From Paraphoma chrysanthemicola (lineage: Eukaryota; Ascomycota; Dothideomycetes; Pleosporales; Phaeosphaeriaceae): a stretch of DNA of 64,000 bases. Of the stretch, positions 32,008 through 43,894 are shown one piece after another (position 1 is the stretch's first letter; the number at the start of each line of letters is the position of its first letter). Location of the stretch: NCBI GenBank assembly GCA_020744225.1, contig JAGMWG010000003.1, positions 1,302,001-1,366,000 of the forward strand. The letters run 5' to 3'. Below the pieces are notes generated by a model that had not been told where the DNA came from, did no database searches, and saw only the letters and a list, made by a program, of their open reading frames with translations. The translations under genes were made by a program, and so were the position numbers.

Positions 32008-34866
32008 ATGTCCGTCATCTACAAAGAGCGCGAGCGTGAGCGCGAGTGGGACACGTCGTCCCGCAGCGGCGCCCAAGGATACACCACCGTGCGGCGCTAC
32101 AAAGTGCCGGACCACAGTCTGGAGCAAGACACATACGAATCCGAACTGCGCATGGTCCACCGCGGTGGACGCAGCGATTTTGACGACCGCCGTTCCGTCC
32201 GCGACTTCGACGACCGCCGCTCTGTGAGAGACTTTGACGACCGCCGCTCCACCAAAGACTTTGACGACCGCCGCTCCACCAAAGACTTCGACGATCGTCG
32301 CTCCACGAAAGACTATGTCGTCGAAGATCGCGAAGTTCGAGAGTACCGCTACAACGACCCAGCACCCGCGCCATTGCCTCCCCCGCCCGGCTGGGAGTCG
32401 CGAGACAGGGACGTGCGTGAGTATCGCATCGAGCGAACAGTAGAACGCTCGCCGTCGCCTCAAAGCCACCGCGACGTGCGCGAGATCCGCATCCAGAGAG
32501 ACTACGAGCGAGAGGCACCGCCAAGGGAAGACCAGTACTCGCTCGAGAAGTACTCGAGGGATGTGGAATACTTCCGGGAGCCAGAACGCCAGCAGCCTCT
32601 CCCTCAGCCCATTTACATCCGAAACGAAGCTCCGGCGCCGCAACAACCAATCATTATTAGGGAAAGGGAGGAAGTCGTGCAGCCCATCATCATTCGTGAG
32701 CGAGAGCCAGCTTACGAGCTCATCGAACGATCCGAGGTGCAGCAGGAACGACAGGTCGCTCGACCACGCGAAGAACAAGACTACTATTACGAGCGCCGGG
32801 TAAAGGAAATTGACCGCGGTGGCCGTCACGAGGAACGGTATGTGGACGAGCGCGAACGTGGCCGTGAACGCTATGGTGATAGAAATTACTATAGCGACGA
32901 TGACGTCGTCTATGTACACAAAGAGAAAGATACATGGGGCAGCGAGACGCACACGAAGCGAGATGTGGCTGCCGGAGCACTTGCTGGTATCGCAGCTGGA
33001 CAGATTGTCCGACATCACCGTAAGAGGAAGGGCGCAGAGCCTGGCGGCAACATCGGCAATGCCCTTGGATATGGCGCTCTAGGTGCAGCCAGCGCGGTGG
33101 CACTTGACAAGTTCAACAATAGAGACCGATCACGATCCGTATCTTCGGATCGCGGTAGACAAAGGCGCCACAGCCATGGCCGTGGTCGTAGCAAGTCACG
33201 GGTCAGAGAAATTGGTGCCCTGGCGGCTATTGCTGGTGTAGGAGCTCTCGCATATGCTGCAGGACGCAAGAACAAAGACAAGGGCACGACAACCGTGGTG
33301 GAAGAACACCGACACAGATCTCGCTCTAGGAAGTCGCGATCGAGGAGAGGAAGCTCTAGAGGAAGATCAAGGTCTGTTACTGTGATTGAAACCGAAGGCA
33401 GTAGGCCTCGGTCTCGCAGCACGAGTAAGCACCTGGATCCCAAGCACCGCAACAACAGGACGGCACAAGTCGGCCTTGCAAGTGCTGCCGTGGCTGGACT
33501 TGTTCAACGTCGACGCAGCAAATCTCGAAAGCGCGAAGGAAGGAGCCGCAGCCGAATCCGAGAAGGAGTTCCGATCGCCGCCGCAGGCGTCACTGGCGCT
33601 GCCATCACTGGATTGTATGAGAAGCACAAGGCTAAGAAGGAGCGCAGGGCGTTATCGCGGTCGAAGTCGAGGTCCAGGTCAAGATCAAGGTCAGTGCTCT
33701 CCCGCCTTACTGGGCGCAGCCGTAGTAGGCGTGGAAGCACAGCAAGTGAACCTGTTTTAGTAGAGTACGGTGGTGATCCAATCTATGTCGACCCTGCGCA
33801 CCGATCCCGCGGTAGACGGCGACGAGGCTCTTCGTCTTCTTCGGACGGTCGCAAACGTGGCAGCCGCAGCCGGAGTCGGAGCAAGAGCCGCGCACGATCG
33901 GTGGCAGAAACGGCGGCGGTTGCTGGTGTTGCTGGGCTCGCTGCTCACGAGGCAGCTAAACGCCGAGACAGAAAGAAGGCGGAGAAAGAGCGCGAAAAAC
34001 GACGTGAGTCTCCATACCGAAGTTACCGGAACTAGTGTACTGAGCTCTCATCAGGTGAAGAGGATTCTGCCTATTCCACCGGAAGCTACAGTCCGTACGA
34101 CAGCCCACGTCCTTCGACTGCACATCCCGGTGACTCTCGCTTCTTCCCTGAAACCAACTACTTTCCTCCACCACCCACCGCTCCAGTAGACCACAACGCA
34201 CCATATGCGCCTTACAATCCGGCCGACTATCCTCCGGCACCATCGACTGTGTATGAGCCGGCTCACCCTTCGGGCTTCGTCCACCCACCACATGAAGACA
34301 TGAATCCTGGCAATCCTTACGCCCATCCTCCACCGCAGCCACATGACGCGTATTATGGTCAGCCCCGTCGCCACGACGACAATGTGAGTGCTCCAGTCCC
34401 TGTTGCTTCTAGCACTGAGCACGTCTTCGCTTCTGCGCGTGGTGGGTCCAGGCCGCTGCCTGCCCATGTCAAGCACTCGACCACTAACGACAGCCCAGAT
34501 GGTGTAAATGAGCCCGAATCACCCAGTCCACTTCATTCGCGAGACAAGACAGTGCAATTCGATCTCACCCCGCGTGGGCCTTCACGCGAACCTTCTCCAG
34601 AGAAGCAGAAGCAGGACGAGAGCGAGGAGAGTGAGGATGGAGAGCACAGACGGCACAGACGGCGTCGCAAGGACGATGAGCGGTCGGACAGCACGCGGGA
34701 GTCTGGCCGGCATCGCAAGCGACGTCATCGTGACGATGATGATGGCCACGATTCAGACGCGACAATTGATCTTCCACCGAGATTTGACGAGCATGGGCGC
34801 AAGAGACCGGACGATCCCATGGCAGACAAGCTGGAGAGCGTTTTGCAGACTTTGTTCCGTAGCTGA
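32008..34866 (+). CDS. RS/RD-rich low-complexity protein with alternating Ala/Gly-rich modules (DUF3824-like)
   Basis: Two exons: 32008-34003 and 34055-34866, with a 51-nt intron GTGAGT...CATCAG joining KRR to EEDSAYSTG; 935 residues. Order: an Arg/Glu/Asp-rich N part (KERERERE, five tandem 9-residue DFDDRRS repeats at residues 57-101, RDVREYRIER); a mid region where short Ala/Gly-rich hydrophobic segments (AAGALAGIAAGQIVRHH, GALAAIAGVGALAYAAGRK, GVPIAAAGVTGAAITGLYEK, AETAAVAGVAGLAAHEAAKR) alternate with RS-rich basic stretches; then a Pro/Tyr-rich part; then an acidic-basic tail (DESEESEDGEHRRHRRRR) ending DKLESVLQTLFRS. The mid region resembles fungal DUF3824 proteins, whose function is unknown. 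RS content suggests RNA or condensate contacts, but that is inference. Confidence 0.72.
32176..32310 (+). repeat. 27-bp coding minisatellite, five copies (DFDDRRS repeat)
   Basis: Five head-to-tail copies of a nine-codon unit encoding DFDDRRSVR (two copies) or DFDDRRSTK (three copies). Copies 3 and 4 are nearly identical at DNA level while copies 1 and 5 have silent changes, so expansion is fairly recent. Length is a multiple of three, so copy-number change would keep the frame. Confidence 0.9.
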
Positions 34867-35305
34867 TTGGCATTCATTTCTTTCATGATTCTCCTTAGCA
34901 TCGATGAGTGGTTTTGCTTCGTCCTATTTCATGGTTATGGAGGGATGGAATGGCTATGAAAATGATTGATGAGTATGACAGCGACTAGAGACGATTACAC
35001 GATATACACATACACGTTGTTTTATGAAGATTCATATACGATTAATACCACTTCCTCATTTCTAAACATGGCAGCACATGTCAATCTACATAGGTATCAA
35101 AGCGCCATGTCCTGCAAAAGCTCGCAGAGTACCAATAAACTCATCTAGAAAATGGCCCATGCCCCCAATTTGCGCCTGTAGATTCCTTTTCTTGGGTAAT
35201 TATTCCCACCCTCCTAAAACACCGCCGAGCTCCAGAATCGCTCGCGAATATGACAGGATATAAAAGTACACATAGCGTCTACAAAGTCCACGCGATCTTG
35301 TGACG
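34867..35305. other. Convergent intergenic region
   Basis: About 440 bp between the 3' ends of the RS gene (plus) and the SSXT-like gene (minus). A/T-rich with several AATAAA-like and TTATAT tracts, as expected for 3' UTRs and polyadenylation. Nothing else seen. Confidence 0.5.
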
Positions 35306-35951
35306 CTATTGCTCGATCTTGGCCTGCAGCTGCGCTTGTTGCATATTGGCCATGGCGTTCTGGCTCCAGTTTTGCTGTAGGCCAGCGCTGTTCGGCGGCT
35401 GTGATGCGATTGATGCGGTCGAGTTCATGCGCTGCGGGCCGGGGGACTGCTTCATTTGCGCGGTCTGGCCTTTCCAGCCGGGGTATAGCTCTGCGAGCTT
35501 CTGATAGAGCTTAACAAGCTCGGCGGGCGCAGCGGGAACGGACATGATGGCAGGTCCGGGCTGGGGCTGCTGCCCTGGCTTGGGGTTCTTCTCTGCGTTT
35601 TGCGCGAGGTAGGCCAAGTTGGCTTGTAGGCGGCGCATGTAGCTGGATCGATTAGCGTGGTTCGAGGAAGGTGGGCAGAAGACTCACTCTACATATTCCT
35701 TTGCTGGCGGTGATTTGTCGCCCTCAGGCTTGCCGTCTGCTGTCTGGCCCACCTGGCCGGCCTTGCCCTGACTCTGCAGGTCGCATACCTCCCTGATGAG
35801 GATGGAGTTGATTTCGAGGAGCGTGGTTACGCGATCCTGGTTGCGCGCCTGTGCGACAGGCGATACAGGCGAGGGGGGCACCGCTTTCACAGGCGTCTGA
35901 GCCTGCGCCGGCTCGGGCTTGATCTGGCTCATGGACTGCTGCTGGTGCTGG

Positions 35952-36001
<50 letters not shown>

Positions 36002-36504
36002 CTGCTGTTGGCCGTTCGAGTGGAGGGTGCTGGGCGAGTGCTGTGGCTGGGGCGTCGCGTAGGGCTGGCCTTGGGTGCTGGCGGGCGAGGCGGTCTGGCG
36101 GTTCTGGGCAAACTGGTGGTGGGCTGGCGAGGGAAGGGCCTGCGAGTAGGGCGCGGTCGAGTAGGACTGCTGCAGCGCGGCTGCTCCATGGCGTGTCAGC
36201 ACAGGCACAGGCACAGCGTGGGCGACCGAGGGCGACACAAGACGACAGGACGGGATCTGTGGGCGCACGTCACTCGCTCACCTCGTTGCATGCCTCCAGG
36301 CTGCATCATATTCATGGGCGCGCCGCCTCCCGGGCCGTGGCCCACCATGCCACCGGTACTCGGAAAGGCTTGGCCATTGGGGAACTGGCCGTATGCGAAC
36401 GACGGGTTTGATTGCTGCAGTGGCGCCTGGGGCAGCGCGCTCTGCGGTTGCGAGGGGAAGCCGCCAAACGCGGGCTGCTGGCTGTTGAACGTTTGATAAT
36501 CCAT
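35306..36504 (-). CDS. Gln-rich SSXT (SS18)-like protein, possible SWI/SNF-associated coactivator
   Basis: Three exons: 36504-36282, 36180-35688, 35642-35306; 350 residues. Intron 1 (101 nt) ends at GGAGCAG, with an acceptor choice uncertain by one codon; intron 2 is GTGAGT...ATCCAG. The start MDYQTFNSQQPAFGGF is the first ATG; an in-frame GTG further up is not a start. Residues 1-190 are Gln/Pro/Gly-rich and include a polyQ tract. The ordered core reads RVTTLLEINSILIREVCDLQ ... KEYVDYMRRLQANLAYLAQN, which follows the SSXT domain pattern (LLExNxxLI ... YxxxLHRNLxYLA). SS18 in animals is a SWI/SNF (BAF) subunit. The role in this fungus is inference. Confidence 0.6.
35936..36010 (-). repeat. 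CAG/CAA trinucleotide tract coding polyglutamine
   Basis: Twenty-five codons of mixed CAG and CAA interrupted by three CAC/CAT (His) codons, in frame in the SSXT-like gene. Fifteen Gln in a row lie at its centre. On the plus strand it shows as CTG/TTG repeats. Confidence 0.9.
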
Positions 36505-37475
36505 CGGACGTGATAGCGGTGATTGGACAGGTCGCACAGGAGCCGTCTAGTTGATTGGGAGTGGATCAAAGGAGGGGATTAACGTGCGGTGTCAGTGATT
36601 AGGTTGATCTCCCTCCGAGCTGGCTTTCCCACCCTGCGCCGCCACCCCCAGCCTAGCGCCTGCGCACCGTTTCGAGCAAGCAGAGCGCATCGTCGACACC
36701 GCAGCAGCACAGCAGCAGCAGCATCACCACCGCGCTGTGGAGAGGGAAGACTCCTCGGGCAGGAAGCAGAAACCCCAGCAGACGCAAACATTCCAGGCGC
36801 CGCCCGCGGATTCAGTCACTACTTTCACACGGGACCGTCCGAGCAACCCCTGTCACATGGGCCCACCGAAATGCTTGACATATCCTCCGGAGCCACGACG
36901 CTTCCAGAACCGGGTGGTACCCCAGCATTAAACTCTACCACTTCGGTGTAACCGCAGGGCATTGATGCTGCTTTCTACACTGAGCCTGGCCCCGCAGCCG
37001 CGTGAGACAGATTACGCCATCTCACATGGACCGGCGCGAACTGGACACCCACGCAACGGTGAAAGAGGCCGTCCGGTTCCACTATCTGCAAGTACGCCGC
37101 CTGCCTAATCAGACCTCAATCACGCCCGCGTCCAGCACGCTTGGCAGGCCGTATACAAATCGAGTGTAACTTCCTCATAGGCTGTCTTCGCCTTGTCTTA
37201 AGCGAGTTCTAGCCCATCCCGCGTGCTTGCAAAAAGAACCGGTTAACAGCCAGGATTCGCCTCCCAACACTTCGACGTGATCACACATGTGGCTGCAGAA
37301 CGTTTGAGCACCTGCAGGCACGACCGTGGTTCGCCACGCATTGACCGATGTTCTCGCATGCCGAGCAGTGAGATCCGCAACCCATGTCGCCATCTTGGAT
37401 CGGATTATATGATTGTGAACAGGTGTCTGTGCTGTGCTACAAGACCGGTCGCGTGAGCACACCATCTCGCGCTAT
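36505..37475. other. Intergenic, nothing recognised
   Basis: About 970 bp between the start of the SSXT-like gene and the MRM2 stop. Short CAGCAG tracts occur near 36700-36725. The 120-codon plus-strand frame at 36589 begins with GTG and has no recognisable content. Confidence 0.5.
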
Positions 37476-38779
37476 TCAGTCTCGGAAGACCTCCTCCTTC
37501 GTAGGCGTCTCCTTGCGCCGAAGCGCAACGAAGTAGGCTTCCTTGGACTCCTACAAAAGCGTCAGCCACGTCTTTCATGAGCTCAGCGTTTCCATACATT
37601 TCGCGATGAGTCGGGTTTCTCGCGATGGACCTTGGCAAATAGTCTCTTCAGCTTTGTCTCAAAGGCCTTCTCCTCTGCCCCTTGATAGTACTTGCAGAGG
37701 AAATGCCCACCGGTCTTGAGTGTGTCGAAGCAGAACGTTAAAGCAGCCATGCACAGATCCTGCACTTGTCAGCAAAACTCCCCGCGTGCTGGTGACAATC
37801 TTACCATGCTTCCCGCGTGGTCTCTGAAAGCGTTTCCACTGGTGTTCATCATCCTAAAATATGGGTCACTAAGGCTCCTCTTGTAAAAGCCGGCCGTCTG
37901 GTCCCAGGGTTCTGACATGTCACTGAGCACCACATCAACCGCCCTGCCTTGTCGTAAATCCCGCTCCTTCAAAGACAGCTTAGCACCTGGGCGATCAGCC
38001 TGTTCATTGGCATTCTGTGCTTGCCCTGTTGTTTCGGTCTCGACGCCTTCGAGATGTGCCTGTCGTTCAAGGTCAATGTAACCTCGCTCCAGCTCGTTGA
38101 GATCCTCCTCCGTGAGACCTCCTTGCTCTTCTGAGGATATGTGTCTGCGCACCCGGCCAAGATCAGGGTCCCGAACGTATGATCGAACCTCGTCCTGTAT
38201 CGCGGGAGACAGGAAATTGCCTTGGATAGTGGAAACACCCCGTGGAGGTTGTGCAGGAATGAGGTCAATCCCGATTACGCGACCATTTGGGGTCGTGCGG
38301 TTTACCGCAACCTAGTCAATTTAGACTTGATCATACCTGAAGCTGTTGCATATTCTACCTGTGACCATGACCCAGGAGCGAAACCCTAGTCGGTGTCAGC
38401 TAGCCCTTGACGACCACACCAGCGGTGCATACCAAGTCAACCACTGTTTGGCCCGGCTTAAACAGTCTGTGTTTCTCATTGAGCTGCTAACATTAGCGAT
38501 TGTTGGGTTTCTGACATTGCAGTGCTGTACTTCAAGCAATTTGAAGGCTGCACGGCTTTTCAATCCTTGCACGCGGGCTTCACGCGCGAAAAAATCCTTG
38601 CCCTGTCGCGACTTCCATCTTGTCGACGACGAGGACGAAGAGCATCGGACCACCGATCTCACTGATCGGCTCTGAAAACAAGAGCCAGAGCGAGGAGTAA
38701 GGCAAGACGAAGCCGCTTGACCCTCGGACCGCAACAGAAAGCTTTCAGTCAGCTCGCGAAAATTGCGTCGCGAAAGCAT
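37476..38779 (-). CDS. MRM2: Mitochondrial rRNA 2'-O-methyltransferase Mrm2 (FtsJ/RrmJ family)
   Basis: Transfers methyl from SAM to a ribose 2'-OH of large mitochondrial rRNA. Six exons: 38779-38531, 38483-38433, 38385-38359, 38311-37805, 37759-37598, 37550-37476; 356 residues. All five introns are phase 0 and 45-47 nt long. The N-terminus (MLSRRNFRELTESFLLRSEG) is Arg/Ser-rich and low in acid, fitting a mitochondrial targeting peptide. The FtsJ tetrad K-D-K-E is visible in GLKSRAAFKLLE, DVVLSDMSE, GGHFLCKYYQG and ESKEAYFVA. SAM motif I (GFAPGSWSQ) is exactly exon 3. An insertion of about 75 charged residues sits between IQGNFLSPAIQ and VVLSDMSEPW, as in filamentous fungi. The first frame codon upstream is TTG, so ATG 38779 is the start. 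Confidence 0.93.
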
Positions 38780-40628
38780 TGTAGATGTCAAAAGTTGATT
38801 GTTTCAGTTCCTGAAGTGTGACGTACCGAGGCAGCGTGGTGACTAAGCACCAGAATCGCCGAAGTGATGAGCCACGACTTCCACATCATCACCTTGATCG
38901 CAAACAGTTTTCGACCACGATCAAAGATCTCGTATCTCCCTGAATATCAAGATCCGAAGTATCAGGCCAGACTTGACAAACACTGCAAACGATCACACTG
39001 TTGCGCCACGCACCACGCACCATGCGCCAAAGGCCATGCACAGGCCTGGCTACAAGGACACCTCCACGTTGCCCCAAATGACGACGTCGAGCTCCTGTCA
39101 CTCAATACATGTAGCATTTGATGTCCGGCCTCATCGCCCAAAGTCGAGATGTGTACTGGCTTTTTCGAAATCAATGTGTGCCCAGCTTGTGGTCAACCGT
39201 GGCTAAGAAGGCCACCATTCTGAAGCAGAGGGAGACATCTAACGACAAGAGCTATAGGAAATGCGGAACCGACCATTTTCTCTTAACTCGCTTTAGTTCG
39301 GGTCGAAACATCTGCCACGGGGTGTCCCGCTATTCCGCCAGGTGTGATTCCCAGCTCTCTGGGCTCTGCCTTTTATACTTTGTCATACGACTCAGTCTGA
39401 CCAGGAACCCCTACAAAGTATCAGCCTGGAAATTCCGCTGCTCACTTCGCTGCGTTGTTACTCGTCAGGTGTTAATCCTAGGACGCACATACTGTACGGT
39501 AATACCTTCGCTGGGACATCTCGTACGCTGTACACCAATGACACAGGGGCCGCACGGACAGTTCCAAGTGCTGGTAGAGCTCCACTCACATTGTGCATAC
39601 GGTAGTTAGAGTCTCTCCAGTGCCTAATAGCGTTTGCGCTGAGGTTCTACACACACGCGAGGGTCCCTAGGAGTGTCCCACCTGACATGTCAAGGTTTGG
39701 TACGGTGGCGGTGGTTCTATCGGCACATTGAACGCCACAGTATTGCCGATGATCCGGTCCTTTCAAATCGAGTCGACACCGAGACTTGTGTTTTCACACA
39801 CTCAAAAGACAGACATACGAGCTAGTGCTGCTCGGCGTCTGTCATTTCCAGACATTCAGCACCGTCCCGCTCCGCTCCACCATTCGCCAAGCTGCCAATT
39901 GCTTGGCCCACGAGATCATGCAGCAAATGTGCTTCCTGAGGAGGGTTGGCCTTCTCGCTATAAGGACTTGGCATATCTGGAAACGTTCAAGCCATTTCAA
40001 TCATGTTCAAGCGTGTACGAACCTTCCGACGATGTGATTCGCAGAGCGTTCCACGCCGTTGTCCAAGACTTACCCCAGGTTTTGGCGAAAGTCTTTCCCA
40101 ACCAGCTTCATCTCTGGACCTTGCTTGAGGCTTATGCTTGAGGGTGTCGCGTGGCAGACATTACTTGCCTTGCCTTCTCCTAGCAGTGACCAGGCCTGTT
40201 GCGATGTCTGATCTGCCGCATCTTAACCAATCGCCAACATCTCCTGGCCGTCCCATTCCCTTGGCCAGCTAGTAGTAGCGATTCTCGTCCGCTCGCACAA
40301 ACAGCCACTAGAGCCGAAATGCCATGTCTACGCCACAGCACGTAGGTGGCAGATTGACCTCAGAACAATTACTCGCACTTCGGAATGTCAAGATACTTGG
40401 CTCTCGGTCCGTGACCATCGCGTACGGGAGAACTCTCGGTCAGAGACGACTATGGGGGCTCCACAGGCTACTCCCGTTCTCCCCAGATGTGACCAGACCT
40501 TGGCATTCATAGGCGACGAGTTTGTGCAATAGGTGAAGTATATATCAAGGACTGCCCACTAGCTACCATCCTAAGACTCACATTGAGTTGATTCGAGCCC
40601 CAAATCACATAGTGGCCTTGCGAACATC
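38780..40628. other. Intergenic, nothing firmly recognised
   Basis: About 1.85 kb between divergent MRM2 and the MFS gene. Plus-strand frames of about 160 codons (from 39121) and 130 codons (from 39749, the first ATG of its frame) lack recognisable motifs and splice support. No RNA gene or repeat seen. Confidence 0.45.
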
Positions 40629-42524
40629 ATGGCAGACGGACGAAGAAGATCATCTGTAGTCTCCCACACGCGTGTGGATGATGGCATAGTACGCGTGAGG
40701 GACGAGTCCATACGACGCCTAAGTGTGGCCCATGCCCATATCGGTCAAGAGCAGGCAAATGCAAAAGCAGCCTTCGCTGCGGAGAAGGCGATGACCGTCC
40801 GACAAGCTATCCGACTGTACAAGAAGGCCATTCTCTTCTCCATGGCCATGAGTCTAGCAGTCGTTATGGAAGGGTAGATTTCGCCCAGCTTCGTTTTAGA
40901 GCCGCAAGCTAATACACACGTAAAGGTATGACTTGTCAGCAATGGGAGGCTTTCTGGGCTACGACCAGTTCCGACAGGCGTTTGGGACGGAAATCGACCC
41001 AGATGGCAATCCTAGAATTTCTCCAGCATGGCAAGCCGGTATTCAGAACGGCGCTCAGGCAGGCTCAATTATTGGCCTTTGGCTGAATGGGTATATGTCT
41101 GAGTGGTGGGGCTACAAGAAGACGATGGTAAGTCGGCAAGAGCAGGTTCTGACCCCAACATACGCTAACCTCATGTCTTCATCTTCACAGTATGTGGCGC
41201 TATTCTCGTCGGTGCTCTTCAACTTCCTGCACTTCTTCGCGCAGAACATTGGGATGATTGTAGCCGGTTCTGTTCTTCTCGGTCTTCCATGGGGCATCTT
41301 CCAGACACTCACAGTGACATATGCATCCGATATCACACCATCAGCACTGCGACCGTACCTCACGACCTACATCAACCTGTGCTGGGTCATGGGCCAGCTG
41401 GTTGCGGCCGGTGCACTTCGTGGATGCCAGACACTTGGTAACGAATGGGGATGGCGCATCCCCACCTCAATCCAGTGGGTTTGGGTTCCCTTCATTTTCA
41501 CGGGCGCATACCTCGCCCCGGAATCTCCATGGTGGCTTGTTCGAAAGGGTCGATACGAAGATGCGCGACAGTCGATCATCAAGTCGACTACACCGCAGCC
41601 GGATGTTGACTTCAATCCCGATCACGTCGTGGAGATGATCAGGCACACGAACGATCTTGAAGAAGCCATGCATGGCGGTACCAATTACCTCGACTGCTTT
41701 AAGGGTGTCGAGAAGCGCCGGACGCTGATTGCCTGCGTGGTATGGCTTGCGCAGGCATGGTGCGGCGCTGCCATGATGGGCTTCAGCGTTCAGATCTATC
41801 GCGAAGCCGGCTTGAGCGCAGAGGATGCTTTAAACATGAATATTGGCCAGTACTGCATGGGCGCTGCGGGCACTATCATCTCCTGGTTCCTCATGAGACG
41901 CATCGGTCGAAGGTCCCTCTATGTCTATGGCCTATGCATTCTTTTTGTCCTCCTCATGGTCGTGGGTGGTCTCGGCGTTATTTCTCGCGAGAACACTAGC
42001 GCTGCATGGGCTCTTGGGTCGATTCTGCTGGTATACACCATGTTCTACAACTTCACGGTTGGGCCGGTGTGCTACGCGATTGTGTCGGAGATCTCGTCGA
42101 CGCGATTGAAGATCAAGACGGTCGTGCTGGCCAGAAATGTTTACAATCTGGTAAGTTTTCGTGCCCCAACAGATACCAATGGACTGAAGCTGACATCACC
42201 AAGGGAAGCATTTTCAACAACATCGTCGTCCCACGTATGCTCTCGCCAAATGAGTGGGACTGGGCTGGTATGACTGGCTTCTTTTACGCCGGCCTCACCG
42301 TTCTGCTTATCCTTTTCATGTGGTTCATGCTTCCGGAGACCAGGGATCGGTCTTTCGCCGAACTGGACGTTCTGTTTGAGAACAAGATTTCTGCGAGGAA
42401 GTTCCACAAGACAAATGTTGACCAATTCTCTGGTCACAGCACAGAGATCCAGCTAGACGATTCGAGTGATGCTGCTAGTGGCGACGAAAAGGCTACTGGG
42501 CCACTTCGAAAGGAGCAAGTTTGA
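40629..42524 (+). CDS. MFS sugar transporter, maltose/alpha-glucoside permease type
   Basis: Four exons: 40629-40873, 40926-41127, 41191-42150, 42204-42524; 575 residues. Introns of 52, 63 and 53 nt restore TM segments, for example VMEG to YDLSAMGG and KKTM to YVALFSS. Twelve membrane helices can be followed. Sugar-porter marks are the TM1 region MSLAVVMEGYDLSAMGGF, PESPWWLVRKGR, MRRIGRRSLYVYG and PETRDRSFAELDVLFENKIS. The ending FENKISARKF is typical of the MAL permease group of filamentous fungi. It should import a di- or monosaccharide with protons at the plasma membrane; the substrate cannot be read. No glycosidase or regulator gene lies beside it. Confidence 0.92.
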
Positions 42525-43894
42525 GTCCTCGGAAATTGAACGACGACGAGGTGACGGCCTGTCGCACGGTAATCAGAAAGCTTCGAGCCATTGGGCTGGC
42601 GTAGGAGAAGGTTGTTACATATACCCTATCCTAAAAGTAGCGTTCTTATCAGTATCACATTATGGGATTATAGCTGTTGTGTCGCCTTCGAGTTGAGTGC
42701 TTGGTTCGCCGATAGAGGATCCTGAGGCATCCGAGATATTATCGTCGCGAGGCCTCGGTCGCTCAAACAATGAGCTTCTTTTCCACGGCCGATGCATGTA
42801 CCCCGCACTGATAGCAGATAGTGCATTGTATGTACCGAAGCGTAGTGGGGCATATCAACATCGTTGTTGATGTCTTGAGCCATGATCATGGTGTGTCGTC
42901 GAGGTGGGTTCGAGCAAGCGGCAACTTTCCGAGCAGAAGCATCAGATTCCGCACCGCAGACATGTCTGTTAGCAGAGGTTGCCGTCCACGCATCTTGCAG
43001 AACCTTTTGTCGCGGGGTTACCGGCTGCGAATACAGCAAGGGAGAAAGGTGCGAGAGTGAGGAGGTGATGCTTAGATCTCGTGACGAACAAATGGCTGAT
43101 GTTCGCACCGCGATCTAATGGTGCAGGAGGGCTGCAGCTGACTATGCGGCTCTGAAGGGGGTGCCAGCAGAACGCCAGGCATTCCTGTGCCCCTATGGCG
43201 TCTCTGCATCTGAACAGGCGGACATTTGCTAGAGCGAAACAACAGTAGAAACGGACGTGATGCGCATTGCAGTGAAACAGGGCGATTCGAGGCGCACTCA
43301 GGAGACATTCCACCTCTCTAAGCCCCGACGCCTGACTGGCAGAAGCCACACCAGCGGGACTAAGACCCGCCATGCAACCAGGTGCGTGGACGCTCGTGCA
43401 TGGTCCTTCGCGAAACCCCGGGACTGAAAGGAGATTCAAAGAACGTCGGTGCGGTGCTTGCATGCATCTTTGCGGCGGCTGATTCGCCCGCGCTAAGAAT
43501 TCTCATGCTTGCGCTCCTCCATCCGCCCATGTCCCAAACCAAAACCTAAACCCTATGACGCCGCGCACTACTCGACTGCTTCCATTGCGCCGCTGCACCC
43601 GCTAGAAACGACGCCCCGACTCAACAGCGAACATACGCGCCTTGCATCGCATGGCAGAGCTACCGCCTGACGCTGAGACCGCATCCCCGACCGCACCTGA
43701 GTCAGCCATCATCTGTTCACATTGCACGCGCTGCTACCGATGATCTCGCCATTGCGCTCCGCCATCTCCTTACCTCTCCGATAGACGTGTGCTTGCGGCG
43801 GCTTGTTGCGAGTGCCGGCTGTTCTGCGCTTGTTGGACGGCGTAGACATCGTTGTAGAAGCTGCGGATAGCGTCAGTCGCAAAGTGTCGCCATC
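42525..43894. other. Intergenic, nothing recognised
   Basis: About 1.4 kb between the MFS gene and the mitochondrial carrier. A 164-codon minus-strand frame at 42969-43463 is Cys/Arg/Ser-rich and random-like. No RNA gene or repeat seen. Confidence 0.5.

Noticed and set aside
31924..33018. 364-codon minus-strand frame opposite the RS-rich gene
   Set aside because: It mirrors the repetitive Arg/Asp/Glu codons of the plus-strand gene; composition is Val/Leu/Arg low-complexity and there is no splice or domain support.
39118..39609. Plus-strand frame of about 163 codons between MRM2 and the MFS gene
   Set aside because: Opens with TTG just before an ATG, has no recognisable domain, and no splice-supported extension.
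42903..42918. GGTTCGAGCAA as a possible Pol III B box
   Set aside because: Lacks the terminal CC of the B box and no stems can be drawn.
42969..43463. 164-codon minus-strand frame downstream of the MFS gene
   Set aside because: Cys/Arg/Ser-rich random composition with no motif.
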